Part shown: positions 40,079-48,411 of the stretch, one piece after another
Position numbering within the stretch: position 1 is the stretch's first letter
Layout of the letters: every line of letters begins with the position of its first letter
Assembly: GCF_022655595.1 (NCBI RefSeq)
Contig: NZ_CP093379.1
Coordinates: forward strand, 2,988,010 to 3,052,009
Length of the DNA: 64,000 nt
Direction of reading: 5' to 3'
Source of the DNA: Ignatzschineria rhizosphaerae
GTDB taxonomy: Bacteria; Pseudomonadota; Gammaproteobacteria; Cardiobacteriales; Wohlfahrtiimonadaceae
The notes under the pieces: model-generated
The model's input: only the letters and a program-made list of their open reading frames with translations
Database searches by the model: none
What the model was told of the DNA's origin: nothing
Position numbers and translations under genes: made by a program

Positions 40079-40515
40079 TGGCGAACGGTCCGCAAAGAGC
40101 GCAGCAGAACCTCGAAGCATTTGAAGTATGGCAAGCCACTCAAACTGATGATGACTTTAAGCAGATCGCCTTTAAAGGCAAGCTCAACCGCATCGAAGTA
40201 GCAAAAGGGGTCGGTTGCGGCAAGTCTGCCCTTAACCAAAATCCAGCGCTTAGAAAAGCGCTCAAGGCATTAGAAGACAAACTGCGTGATAAAGGTATAC
40301 TCCCGCCACTGACCGAATCTGCAAAGAGCAATGCTGACAAACCAAAGCAATACGACAACACGGCTAATCGCAAGCTGCTCGACTCAAAACGAGTATCGAC
40401 CTTAGAGGCTGAAAACATTGAGCTAAAAGCCAAAGTTAAAGAGCTGGAAGGTAAACTAGAGCGGTTTGGCGAACTGAATGAAACCTTGTCAGAAATGGGG
40501 TTCATGCCACGATGA
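40078..40515 (+). CDS. Small GMT-associated coiled-coil protein (VPA1267-like)
   Basis: A 145-residue protein. Residues 35-70 could form a helix-turn-helix (LNRIEVAKGVGCGKSALNQN). After a polar linker, residues 105-140 form a coiled coil with heptad spacing (VSTLEAENIELKAKVKELEGKLERF). It may be a DNA-binding accessory factor. A similar gene follows gmtX in the Vibrio parahaemolyticus cluster as I recall it, so it is probably part of the core operon. The helicase gene overlaps its end by four bases (ATGA). Confidence 0.7.
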   Translation: MANGPQRAQQNLEAFEVWQATQTDDDFKQIAFKGKLNRIEVAKGVGCGKSALNQNPALRKALKALEDKLRDKGILPPLTESAKSNADKPKQYDNTANRKLLDSKRVSTLEAENIELKAKVKELEGKLERFGELNETLSEMGFMPR

Positions 40516-42671
40516 ATGTTGCACTCCATCAAGACCAAATGCGTGTCACGAGTATTCCTTACAGCTCTACCAAAATGGTGATATTCAGTGGCGTGCCACT
40601 GAAAAAAAACTCATACAAAACTAACAGTGGCAAGTATTACGTCACCATCAAAGCTGATCCAGATGCCATCCCCGTTCAACCAGCCCTCGGCCAACACTGG
40701 TCGGTTAAAGGCCATCGTTTAATAGAAGAAATGGAAACGGGTGATTACGTGATGCAGCAGCATACCTATGAATCACCAGAACACATCGAATGCAGCCTGC
40801 CAGAAACGGGTGAACAGCTTATTCGCTTTATTGCCAGAGAAAGTGATTTCAAAGGTATCGGTGAAAGTAAAGCTAGAGCACTCTGGGAACTGTTAGGAAA
40901 GGATTTTCACCCAACGGTTGGAAAAGACACTCGTGAATCAAGAGAGCGCCTTAGAAGTGTCCTGAGTGAAGATTCTATCAATGCGTTATTTGAAGGTTAC
41001 GCCAAATATAAAAATCTGGCCTACTGCAACTGGATGACCGAACACAAGATACCAGCAAGTATTCAGCAGCGCTTATTGAAGCATCATGGAGAAGAGTCCA
41101 TTGAGGCTATTAAACAAAATCCGTATGTCCTTATTGGGTTTGGGATGTCGTTTACGGATGTCGATAAACTGGTTAATTTTGACCAGTTTAAGATCACAGC
41201 TTGTGATCACCGCAGACTAAGTGCCGCACTTGAAACCGCGATTCGCAAAGAGATTGAGAAAGGCCACACCTATACAACTCAAGCGTGCTTACGCCCATAC
41301 CTAACCAAATTGCTCAAAGATAAGGAACTGGTGACGGAAGCGTTTAAAGCAGGTCACAACAAAGCGCAATACATCCTAAACCCCGACACTGGCTCTTATC
41401 ATCCAACTGCCCAGTTGTTGATGGAAAATGTCGTTGCCAAACGACTTAAAGCACTAGCTAATCAAAACAACCTTTATGACGAAGTTGCAAATTCTGCATA
41501 TTGCTCTTCGGTTGGTGAATTACCATACGAGCTAACCAAGAAGCAGATTGAAGCAGTGACAACGTGTTTGGATAACGCCGTGAGCTGTATTACGGGCGGA
41601 GCTGGCACAGGTAAAACAACGGTACTTAGAACCGCACTTCGAGCCTACCATCAAATGGGATTTGAAATACATGCGGTCGCGCTGAGTGGCAGAGCCGCTA
41701 TGCGCTTGCATGAGTCAATTGGCTTTATCACCTCAACTATCGCTAAGTTATTACGTAGAGAGCCTATTGAGCCAAGTTCAGACCAGCCAAAGCATTTACT
41801 GGTAATAGATGAAGCCAGTATGATTGACTTACCGATCATGTATCGCCTTGTTAATCACACTCATCCCTCTGTACGATTGATATTTACTGGCGACCCTGAC
41901 CAACTTCCACCCATCGGCTGCGGCAAGGTGTTGGCAGACATCGTTGAAGCGAAAACGGTGGCTAATACCATGCTAGATATCGTCAAGAGACAGGAAGGTT
42001 CAACGGGTATCCCCGAATACTCAAAACTCATCAATCAAGGTGTGATGCCTGACCAATTAAGCACAGGTGCAATACACTTTCACGAAACCAGTAAAACAGA
42101 CATTGCCAAAGTCTGTTGCGAACTTTACCAAGAATCTCCTGAAAGCAGTCGTGTCATGGCTCCAACCAAGGCGCTCGTAACAGAAATCAATAAACTCATC
42201 CAGCAAGCGGTCAACCCAAACAGTGACAGCCTTGAGTTTGAAATTAATGGTGACAAGTTCTTTTTGCCACTTCGCATGAATGATGAGGTGTTATTTACGC
42301 AGAATCATTACGACAAAGGCATTCAGAACGGCTCACTTGGTATGCTAACCAACGCCAAACCTTCTGGTGATAGTTACGGTGAAGTGACGCTAGATACAGG
42401 TGAAAAGGTCGAGATAACACAATCCGTTCTCGACTGCATGGAGTTGGGTTACGCAATCACCCTACATAAAGCTCAAGGGTCACAGTTTCCACGCATCATC
42501 ATCGCTCTGCAAAATGGAAGAATAGTAGATAGAGCATGGCTCTATACGGCAATCACGAGAGCTGAAAGTGAAATCCATATCGTTGGTAGTAGCGATGATA
42601 TGAAGCAGATCACCGAGGCACCTAGTCACTCTCACAAGCGGAATAGCTATCTGAAAGAGCTGCTGGGTTAG
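40512..42671 (+). CDS. RecD-like superfamily 1 DNA helicase
   Basis: A 719-residue ATP-dependent helicase of the RecD/RecD2 type (5'-3' translocation). An N-terminal helix-hairpin-helix-like part (FKGIGESKARALWELLG) comes first. Then follow motif I GGAGTGKTT (Lys368), motif II VIDEASMIDL, motif III GDPDQLPPIG, the YAITLHKAQGSQFP motif and motif VI YTAITRAES. It is the last gene of the overlapping GMT operon. It may help DNA processing during island transfer, or be part of defence. The role is inferred. Confidence 0.85.
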   Translation: MNVALHQDQMRVTSIPYSSTKMVIFSGVPLKKNSYKTNSGKYYVTIKADPDAIPVQPALGQHWSVKGHRLIEEMETGDYVMQQHTYESPEHIECSLPETGEQLIRFIARESDFKGIGESKARALWELLGKDFHPTVGKDTRESRERLRSVLSEDSINALFEGYAKYKNLAYCNWMTEHKIPASIQQRLLKHHGEESIEAIKQNPYVLIGFGMSFTDVDKLVNFDQFKITACDHRRLSAALETAIRKEIEKGHTYTTQACLRPYLTKLLKDKELVTEAFKAGHNKAQYILNPDTGSYHPTAQLLMENVVAKRLKALANQNNLYDEVANSAYCSSVGELPYELTKKQIEAVTTCLDNAVSCITGGAGTGKTTVLRTALRAYHQMGFEIHAVALSGRAAMRLHESIGFITSTIAKLLRREPIEPSSDQPKHLLVIDEASMIDLPIMYRLVNHTHPSVRLIFTGDPDQLPPIGCGKVLADIVEAKTVANTMLDIVKRQEGSTGIPEYSKLINQGVMPDQLSTGAIHFHETSKTDIAKVCCELYQESPESSRVMAPTKALVTEINKLIQQAVNPNSDSLEFEINGDKFFLPLRMNDEVLFTQNHYDKGIQNGSLGMLTNAKPSGDSYGEVTLDTGEKVEITQSVLDCMELGYAITLHKAQGSQFPRIIIALQNGRIVDRAWLYTAITRAESEIHIVGSSDDMKQITEAPSHSHKRNSYLKELLG

Positions 42672-42840
42672 CAGTTTCAAACTCGTTTTTGCCCCATTAT
42701 TAGTTTCACCAAAGCCCTACCAGTGAAGTAGTAAGTTTCCCTACTTTGCATAAATACTTATTTGTCGAAATCTGATACAACACTACAGTTTTGCTACGAT
42801 ATTTGATATTGTGGCAAAAACGATTATTGAGTGAGTCAGA

Positions 42841-43125
42841 ATGATTTCAGGGTTAAATGGTGGAAACTGCATTCTTAGCTCTATGGCGAAAGAAAGAGTT
42901 AAGAGTGGCATTCTAGATCATGCGCAAGTCGTGGGTTGCAAAGGTGAATACAAGGTCGTATTTAACGGTATGGAGTGGAAAGGTGAGCCGCTTGTGCTGA
43001 GTAGCTCAAGGCAGCCTTATGAGGCTCGTATCTTCAAGAGCTTAGACGGTGCTATCGCTGAGTTATTGCGTATTGGGCTTACAGAAGCATCTATTAAAAT
43101 TACAGCTAAATCAGACAACGATTAA
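42841..43125 (+). CDS. Small protein of unknown function
   Basis: 94 residues, alone between the helicase and the type III methylase gene, 169 bp after the first and 27 bp before the second. Start uncertain: ATG 42841 has a weak GAGTGAG upstream, and an internal ATG at 42883 has none. Some basic character, a short beta-rich middle (EYKVVFNGMEWKG) and a C-terminal helix. A small regulator of the restriction-modification genes is possible but unproven. Confidence 0.5.
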   Translation: MISGLNGGNCILSSMAKERVKSGILDHAQVVGCKGEYKVVFNGMEWKGEPLVLSSSRQPYEARIFKSLDGAIAELLRIGLTEASIKITAKSDND

Positions 43126-43152
43126 TCACAAATCATTGAATTTGGAACAAAG

Positions 43153-45045
43153 ATGAACATTAAAGAAGAGACAGTATATTCCAACGTTGAGACAGCCAAT
43201 AGCAAACAGCTTGCTATTCTCAAGAAACACTTCCCAAATTGCTTTGATCGTGATGGTAATTTCATTCAAGAGCGAATGCTTGAAGTTATTAACGCGAATG
43301 AAGTCGAATTATCAAAAGAGAGCTATTCTTTAAACTGGTTAGGTAAATCATACTCGCGCTTATTGGCGAACCTACCACCTAAAACTCTGATTCATGCAGA
43401 TGTAGAGCACAACGCTCAAGAGCAACATAAAGATAGTAAAAACTTGCTTATCAAAGGCGATAACCTTGAGGTGTTAAAGCATTTGGTTAATGCCTATAGC
43501 GAGAAGGTTAAGATGATCTACATTGACCCACCTTACAACACCGGTTCAGATGGTTTTGTTTACAATGATGACCGTAAATTTACCAAAGAACAACTATCTG
43601 AATTAGCAGGTATTGACATTACCGAAGCACAAAGGATTCTTGAATATAATGATAAAGGCTCTAGTAGCCACAGTGCTTGGCTTTCCTTTATGTTTCCACG
43701 CTTGTATGTAGCTAAAGGACTTCTTCAAGACGATGGTGTGATATGCATTTCTATAGATGAGAATGAGCATTCACAACTAAAGTTGTTATGTGATGAGATT
43801 TTTGGTGAACAAAATTTTATAACTGATTTTGTGTGGAAAAACAAAAAGGGTGGAGGAAATGATTCCGTTCATGTAGCTGTAGAGCACGAATATATTGTTA
43901 TGTATTCAAAAGAGAAAGATAAGTTAGAGCGCCTCTTTGAAAGTTATAAACCAGAGTACTTGAAGCGATATAGTGAAGAGGATACAGAATCCAAGTTTTA
44001 CTGGGATACGTTTAAAAGAAAGTCAGGAAAGCAGTACTATCCTATAACGTGTCCTGATGGAACAGTCCTTGAGTATGATGAAAATGGAAATAAAATAAGC
44101 TGGTTACGTTCTGAGGCTCGCTTTCAATCTGATTTGGAAAAAGGTGATATACGAATTTTTCAAAAAAATGATGGTAATTGGTCAGTTCAGTTTAAGCAGC
44201 GTTTACCAAAAGGTAAGAAACCACGCTCGATACTTATTAACGAATCATTGCTAGATAAATCTGGAACAACTAGTGATGGTAGCGATGATTTACTGGATCT
44301 TTTTGGATTTCATCCATTTAGTAACCCTAAGCCGATCAAGCTTGTTTCTGAGCTTATTAATATCATTGTCTCAGAGCAAGATCTTGTACTTGATTTCTTT
44401 GCAGGTTCAGGCTCAACAGCTCACGCTGTTTTTGAACTAAACAAAACTGATTCTGCTAATAGACAGTTTATTTTAGTGCAGATTGCTGAAAACCTTAAGC
44501 CTGAAGATGCTGCTTATGAAAAAGGTTATAGAACGGTTTTTGATATAACTAAAGAGAGAATCTTAAAGGCTGGAAGTAAAATTTCAGAGTCCCAGCCAAG
44601 CTTTAATGGGGATTTGGGCTTTAAAATATTTGAAACAGTCGAAGATTTTCGTATTGAAGAAGATGACAAGGAGCTAGCTTTATCCAATATTACAATGTTT
44701 GACGATGTTCTACTGACGGAGGAGCAGTATCAAACCTTGCTTACCACTTGGGCTTTGTATGATGGTAGCGAGTTAACGACTCCTATTGTCGATATTGATC
44801 TCGATGGATATACGGCACACCTATGTGATAGACGCTTGTATATGATTGCTCCAGATTTTAGCAGCAATGCGCTTAAAGCTTTACTTCACAAACTTGATGA
44901 TACAGATGACAAAGATTTTGATCCAAACAAAATCGTTTATTATGCCAACAACTTTGACAGCGTTAAGCAGTTGGAGTTGAACGAAGCACTGAAGAGCTAT
45001 GCAAATAAGAAATCTATCGAGATTGATGTGGTGGTACGTAACTAA
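43153..45045 (+). CDS. Type III DNA methyltransferase (Mod)
   Basis: A 630-residue N6-adenine methyltransferase, the modification and recognition subunit of a type III restriction system. Motif IV DPPYNTG is at residues 125-131 and the S-adenosylmethionine motif I DFFAGSGST at about 414-422, the beta-class order found in EcoP1/EcoP15 Mod. The middle, about 180-390, is the target-recognition domain and sets specificity, which cannot be read from sequence. res starts at its stop codon (TAATG), the usual type III operon. Cargo of the GMT island. Confidence 0.92.
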   Translation: MNIKEETVYSNVETANSKQLAILKKHFPNCFDRDGNFIQERMLEVINANEVELSKESYSLNWLGKSYSRLLANLPPKTLIHADVEHNAQEQHKDSKNLLIKGDNLEVLKHLVNAYSEKVKMIYIDPPYNTGSDGFVYNDDRKFTKEQLSELAGIDITEAQRILEYNDKGSSSHSAWLSFMFPRLYVAKGLLQDDGVICISIDENEHSQLKLLCDEIFGEQNFITDFVWKNKKGGGNDSVHVAVEHEYIVMYSKEKDKLERLFESYKPEYLKRYSEEDTESKFYWDTFKRKSGKQYYPITCPDGTVLEYDENGNKISWLRSEARFQSDLEKGDIRIFQKNDGNWSVQFKQRLPKGKKPRSILINESLLDKSGTTSDGSDDLLDLFGFHPFSNPKPIKLVSELINIIVSEQDLVLDFFAGSGSTAHAVFELNKTDSANRQFILVQIAENLKPEDAAYEKGYRTVFDITKERILKAGSKISESQPSFNGDLGFKIFETVEDFRIEEDDKELALSNITMFDDVLLTEEQYQTLLTTWALYDGSELTTPIVDIDLDGYTAHLCDRRLYMIAPDFSSNALKALLHKLDDTDDKDFDPNKIVYYANNFDSVKQLELNEALKSYANKKSIEIDVVVRN

Positions 45046-47954
45046 TGAGTAAAGGATTCACTTTTGAAAAGAATCTGCCACACCAAAAAGCAGGTGTTGA
45101 TGCAGTTCTAAATATGTTTATCGGTGCAGAGCCACAATTCGATGACGATCAAAGTGTTCGGCTTTTAGCGAATCCAGAACTCGTTATTACTAAGCCGCAA
45201 CAGCGTTCAAACATAAAGGCTATTCACGAATTTAATGGTATCGAGCACAGCAAAGAGCATTACAACGAGAATAGTAATGTGATTGATGTCTCGATGGAAA
45301 CGGGTACAGGTAAGACCTACACCTATACCAAAACGATGTTCGAGCTAAACAAAGCTTTTGGTATCAATAAATTTATCATCATCGTACCAACGCTTTCGAT
45401 TAAAGCAGGTACGGTGAACTTTCTTAAAAGTGATGCGCTTAAAGAACACTTTAGAGAGACAGAGCGTGAACTTAAAACGTATATTGTTGAAAGTAAAAAA
45501 TCGTCTAAGAAAAACACCAAATCGTTTATGCCTCAAGCGATTCACGATTTTGTAGAAGCCAATAATTACAACAAAAAATACATTCACGTAATGGTGATTA
45601 ACTCAGGGATGGTTAACTCCCCATCTTTGACGGAAGTATATGATCGTGGCTTACTAGACAACAGGTACAACACACCAATTGAAGCAATTAGTGCCGTAAA
45701 GCCATTCGTTATAATTGATGAGCCTCATAAGTTTCCTAAAGCAAAGACAACGTGGAATAACATTGAAAAATTCAATGCTCAAAGCATTATCCGCTACGGT
45801 GCTACATTCAATGAAGAGTATGAAAATCTTGTCTATCGCCTAACTGCTGTTGACGCATTCAATGATGATCTCGTTAAAGGTATCAATACTTTCATTGAAG
45901 AAATGGTTGGCGATGATGTTGCTAGCTTGACGCTGAAAAAATCTACGACCACGGAAGCAACTTTCGAGCTTAATGAAAATGGTTCAAAAACCATAATCAA
46001 AGTGGGTAAAGGTGAATCTTTAGCGAAAACGCATCCTGAAATTCACGACCTATACATTGAGTCGATGAACACAAAAATGGTCGTTCTCAGTAACGGTGTT
46101 GAGCTTAAAGTAAATGAATCAATCAACCCATATTCATACTCTGATACGCTTGAAGACAACATGATGCGTAGGGCGATTAAAGAGCATTTCAAAGTTGAGA
46201 GAGAAATGCTCACACAACGTCCAAGAATCAAGCCTCTGACTCTGTTTTTCATAGATGACATCGAGGGCTATCGTGACGGAAATAACATCTCTGGAAGCTT
46301 GAAAACTAAGTTTGAAGAGTGGACTTTAGCTGAAGCTAAGGCACTACTAAAAACTGAAACAGATGAGTTCTACAAGCGGTATTTGGAAAGAACTATTGCT
46401 GATATAAGTAGTGTTCACGGTGGTTATTTCTCGAAGGATAACAGTGATAAGGACGAAAAAATCGAGCAAGAGATTAATGAAATTTTGCACGATAAAGAGC
46501 TGCTTTTGTCTTTAGATAACCCTAGACGATTCATTTTTTCGAAGTGGACGCTTAGAGAGGGCTGGGACAACCCAAACATCTTTACCCTTTGTAAGTTACG
46601 TTCAAGTGGTAGTACAACATCAAAGCTTCAAGAAGTGGGACGAGGCTTACGTTTGCCAGTTAATGAATATATGGCTCGTGTAAATGGTGAGTTTAGGCTG
46701 AACTACTTCGTAGATTTTACTGAGAAAGATTTTGTTGCCTCTCTAGTTCAAGAAGTGAATGAGACATCTTTCAAAGAGACTGTCCCATCTAAGTTGACTC
46801 AAGATCTTGAGGATAAAATATTATCTAAATACCCTGACCTTGAGGCTTTGGATTTGATGATGGACTTACTTGGAAAAGGGATCATCGACAAAAGTAAAAA
46901 CTTACTCGGGGCAACGGCTTATACGCAGTTAAAAGAGTCGTATCCTAACGCTTTCCCTAGCGGTGTTAAAAGCGGAAAAATCAAAGTTGCCACAGAGGGA
47001 AAAACTCGTTCTAAAATGCGAGTTGGTAAGTTTGATGAGCTAAAGCAACTGTGGGAAATGATCAATCAAAAGGCAGTATTAGAGTATAAAATCGCTAGCG
47101 AGAATGATTTCCTAAAACTCTTCACTACCTATTTGCTCTCAGAGTCTGAGAAGTTCAAAAAGACTGGCGTTCAAACACGTATTGAAAAAGTGTATGTGAG
47201 CAATGATACGGCAATGTCAAAAACAGTATTTGGTGATGATGATGACTTCACTAAATTCTGTACTATGACGTACAAAGAGTTTGTTACTCGCCTATCACAA
47301 ACCGCGTTTATTAAACCATCAACACTACACAAAGCATTTGTTGCAGTGCAAAGTACGATTAATATCACTGACTATTTGAATATTCAGACCATTAGAAAGA
47401 TCAAATCAGGATTTAGTAAGTTCTTGTTACACAACTCATTTAGTAAGTTTGGGCTTGGATATAACATTATTTCCAGCAGCGTACACCCAACTAAATTTAC
47501 AGATGAAACAGGCCAAGCTTTGAAAGATGTTGCGGCAAGTGATCTCGGTGTTCACGCGGATCATTCCGTACCGCCGCTGGACAGCTATCTATTTGAAGAT
47601 GTGTTTTATGATTCTGAGCTGGAAAAGCTCAACATTACTGATGGTGAAATTGAGTCTGTATCGGTTTTTACTAAGATCCCTAAAAACTCAATAAAAATCC
47701 CTGTAGCGGGTGGCTATAGCTACTCTCCTGACTTTGCTTATGTAGTTAAGACCAGTAAAGGGGATTACCTGAACTTCATCATTGAAACTAAAAATGTTGA
47801 AGGAAAAGATACACTTAGAAAAGAGGAAGAGCGTAAAATCAAGCACGCTAAAGAACTGTTCAACCAGATCAGTAAAGAAGTGAAGGTTGAGTTTAAAACT
47901 CAGTTTGCTGACGATGTAATTTATGATCTAATCAAGCAATCTGTTAGTGCTTAG
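45045..47954 (+). CDS. Type III restriction enzyme (Res)
   Basis: A 969-residue restriction subunit that acts with Mod to cut unmodified foreign DNA after ATP-driven communication along the DNA. Walker A is ETGTGKT (Lys90), the DEAD-like box IIDEPHKFP (Asp225-His228) and motif VI region EVGRGLRLPVN. The C-terminal PD-(D/E)XK nuclease is YSPDFAYVV with Asp896, then IIETK with Glu914 and Lys916. Length and order match EcoP-type Res. Complete and apparently functional. Confidence 0.93.
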   Translation: MSKGFTFEKNLPHQKAGVDAVLNMFIGAEPQFDDDQSVRLLANPELVITKPQQRSNIKAIHEFNGIEHSKEHYNENSNVIDVSMETGTGKTYTYTKTMFELNKAFGINKFIIIVPTLSIKAGTVNFLKSDALKEHFRETERELKTYIVESKKSSKKNTKSFMPQAIHDFVEANNYNKKYIHVMVINSGMVNSPSLTEVYDRGLLDNRYNTPIEAISAVKPFVIIDEPHKFPKAKTTWNNIEKFNAQSIIRYGATFNEEYENLVYRLTAVDAFNDDLVKGINTFIEEMVGDDVASLTLKKSTTTEATFELNENGSKTIIKVGKGESLAKTHPEIHDLYIESMNTKMVVLSNGVELKVNESINPYSYSDTLEDNMMRRAIKEHFKVEREMLTQRPRIKPLTLFFIDDIEGYRDGNNISGSLKTKFEEWTLAEAKALLKTETDEFYKRYLERTIADISSVHGGYFSKDNSDKDEKIEQEINEILHDKELLLSLDNPRRFIFSKWTLREGWDNPNIFTLCKLRSSGSTTSKLQEVGRGLRLPVNEYMARVNGEFRLNYFVDFTEKDFVASLVQEVNETSFKETVPSKLTQDLEDKILSKYPDLEALDLMMDLLGKGIIDKSKNLLGATAYTQLKESYPNAFPSGVKSGKIKVATEGKTRSKMRVGKFDELKQLWEMINQKAVLEYKIASENDFLKLFTTYLLSESEKFKKTGVQTRIEKVYVSNDTAMSKTVFGDDDDFTKFCTMTYKEFVTRLSQTAFIKPSTLHKAFVAVQSTINITDYLNIQTIRKIKSGFSKFLLHNSFSKFGLGYNIISSSVHPTKFTDETGQALKDVAASDLGVHADHSVPPLDSYLFEDVFYDSELEKLNITDGEIESVSVFTKIPKNSIKIPVAGGYSYSPDFAYVVKTSKGDYLNFIIETKNVEGKDTLRKEEERKIKHAKELFNQISKEVKVEFKTQFADDVIYDLIKQSVSA

Positions 47955-48355
47955 AGTTTGCTGTTTAAAGGGGAGGTGGAGCCTCCCTATTCATAATGGT
48001 TAAATTTATATTCAAATTTATCACTCACCCTCTTCAATATTGGAGTGATTGTTCTAAATTGTTTTTGTCCAGAAACGTGTTTCAGCGGATGGTCAAGAAA
48101 AATCATAAATGCCTAGCGAGTAGTGAGCTGTGCGAGCGTCAGGAGTGGCTTTAATATTTTACTTTACCATCATTCCCTTAAATACCCTTTTGGCAGGGTG
48201 ATGGTCTTCACGCAGTGATACCATCGCCTTGCTAAGCCTTCAGGGATAAAAAAAGCGTACACACCATTATACATAGTATGTACGCTTTATATACCCCAAA
48301 GAAGCATTTCCAGTAAAGGGCTGCCACTCACTCACACGCGAATAGACACTGTTTT
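47955..48355. other. Non-coding right end of the island
   Basis: About 400 bp without a gene. Contains a short inverted repeat (GGTGATGGT/ACCATCGCC, 48198-48231) and the hairpin at 48252-48288. Nothing else recognised. Confidence 0.5.
48252..48290 (+). terminator. Hairpin near the island's right end
   Basis: AAAGCGTACA pairs perfectly with TGTACGCTTT. It contains TATACATAGT, inverse of ACTATGTATA at 35168-35177 near the left end, so it may also be a recombinase site. The T run is short. Confidence 0.5.
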
Positions 48356-48384
48356 TACTATATACTCCAAAAGGGGCTTTTTAA
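48356..48384 (-). repeat. Right terminal inverted repeat of the island
   Basis: TACTATATA (48356-48364), a 9-bp spacer, then GGGCTTTTTAA (48374-48384). It is the inverse of the left end. The guaA stop codon begins 27 bp further on. Confidence 0.7.
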
Positions 48385-48411
48385 CATCAGTAGAAATCTA
48401 CTTCAATAATC

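Larger units (their letters stand above)
35132..48384. mobile_element. Gamma-Mobile-Trio (GMT) type genomic island
   Basis: A 13.25-kb element bounded by inverted terminal repeats found by eye (35132-35161 and 48356-48384). It carries the GmtY-GmtZ-GmtX trio, a small coiled-coil protein, a RecD-like helicase, a small unknown gene and a type III restriction-modification pair. All genes run left to right. Base composition is visibly richer in G+C than the host genes over the first 7.5 kb, and CCGG is almost absent. GMT islands were described in Vibrio and other gammaproteobacteria as carriers of defence genes. Naming rests on protein size, order and motifs recalled from that family. Confidence 0.8.

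Noticed and set aside
40140..40538. 132-codon minus-strand frame across the small GMT gene
   Set aside because: Ser/Leu-rich antisense of a coiled-coil gene; the plus-strand frame fits the overlapping operon.
35132..48384. Prophage
   Set aside because: No capsid, tail, lysis or replication genes; the recombinase trio and restriction cargo fit a GMT island.
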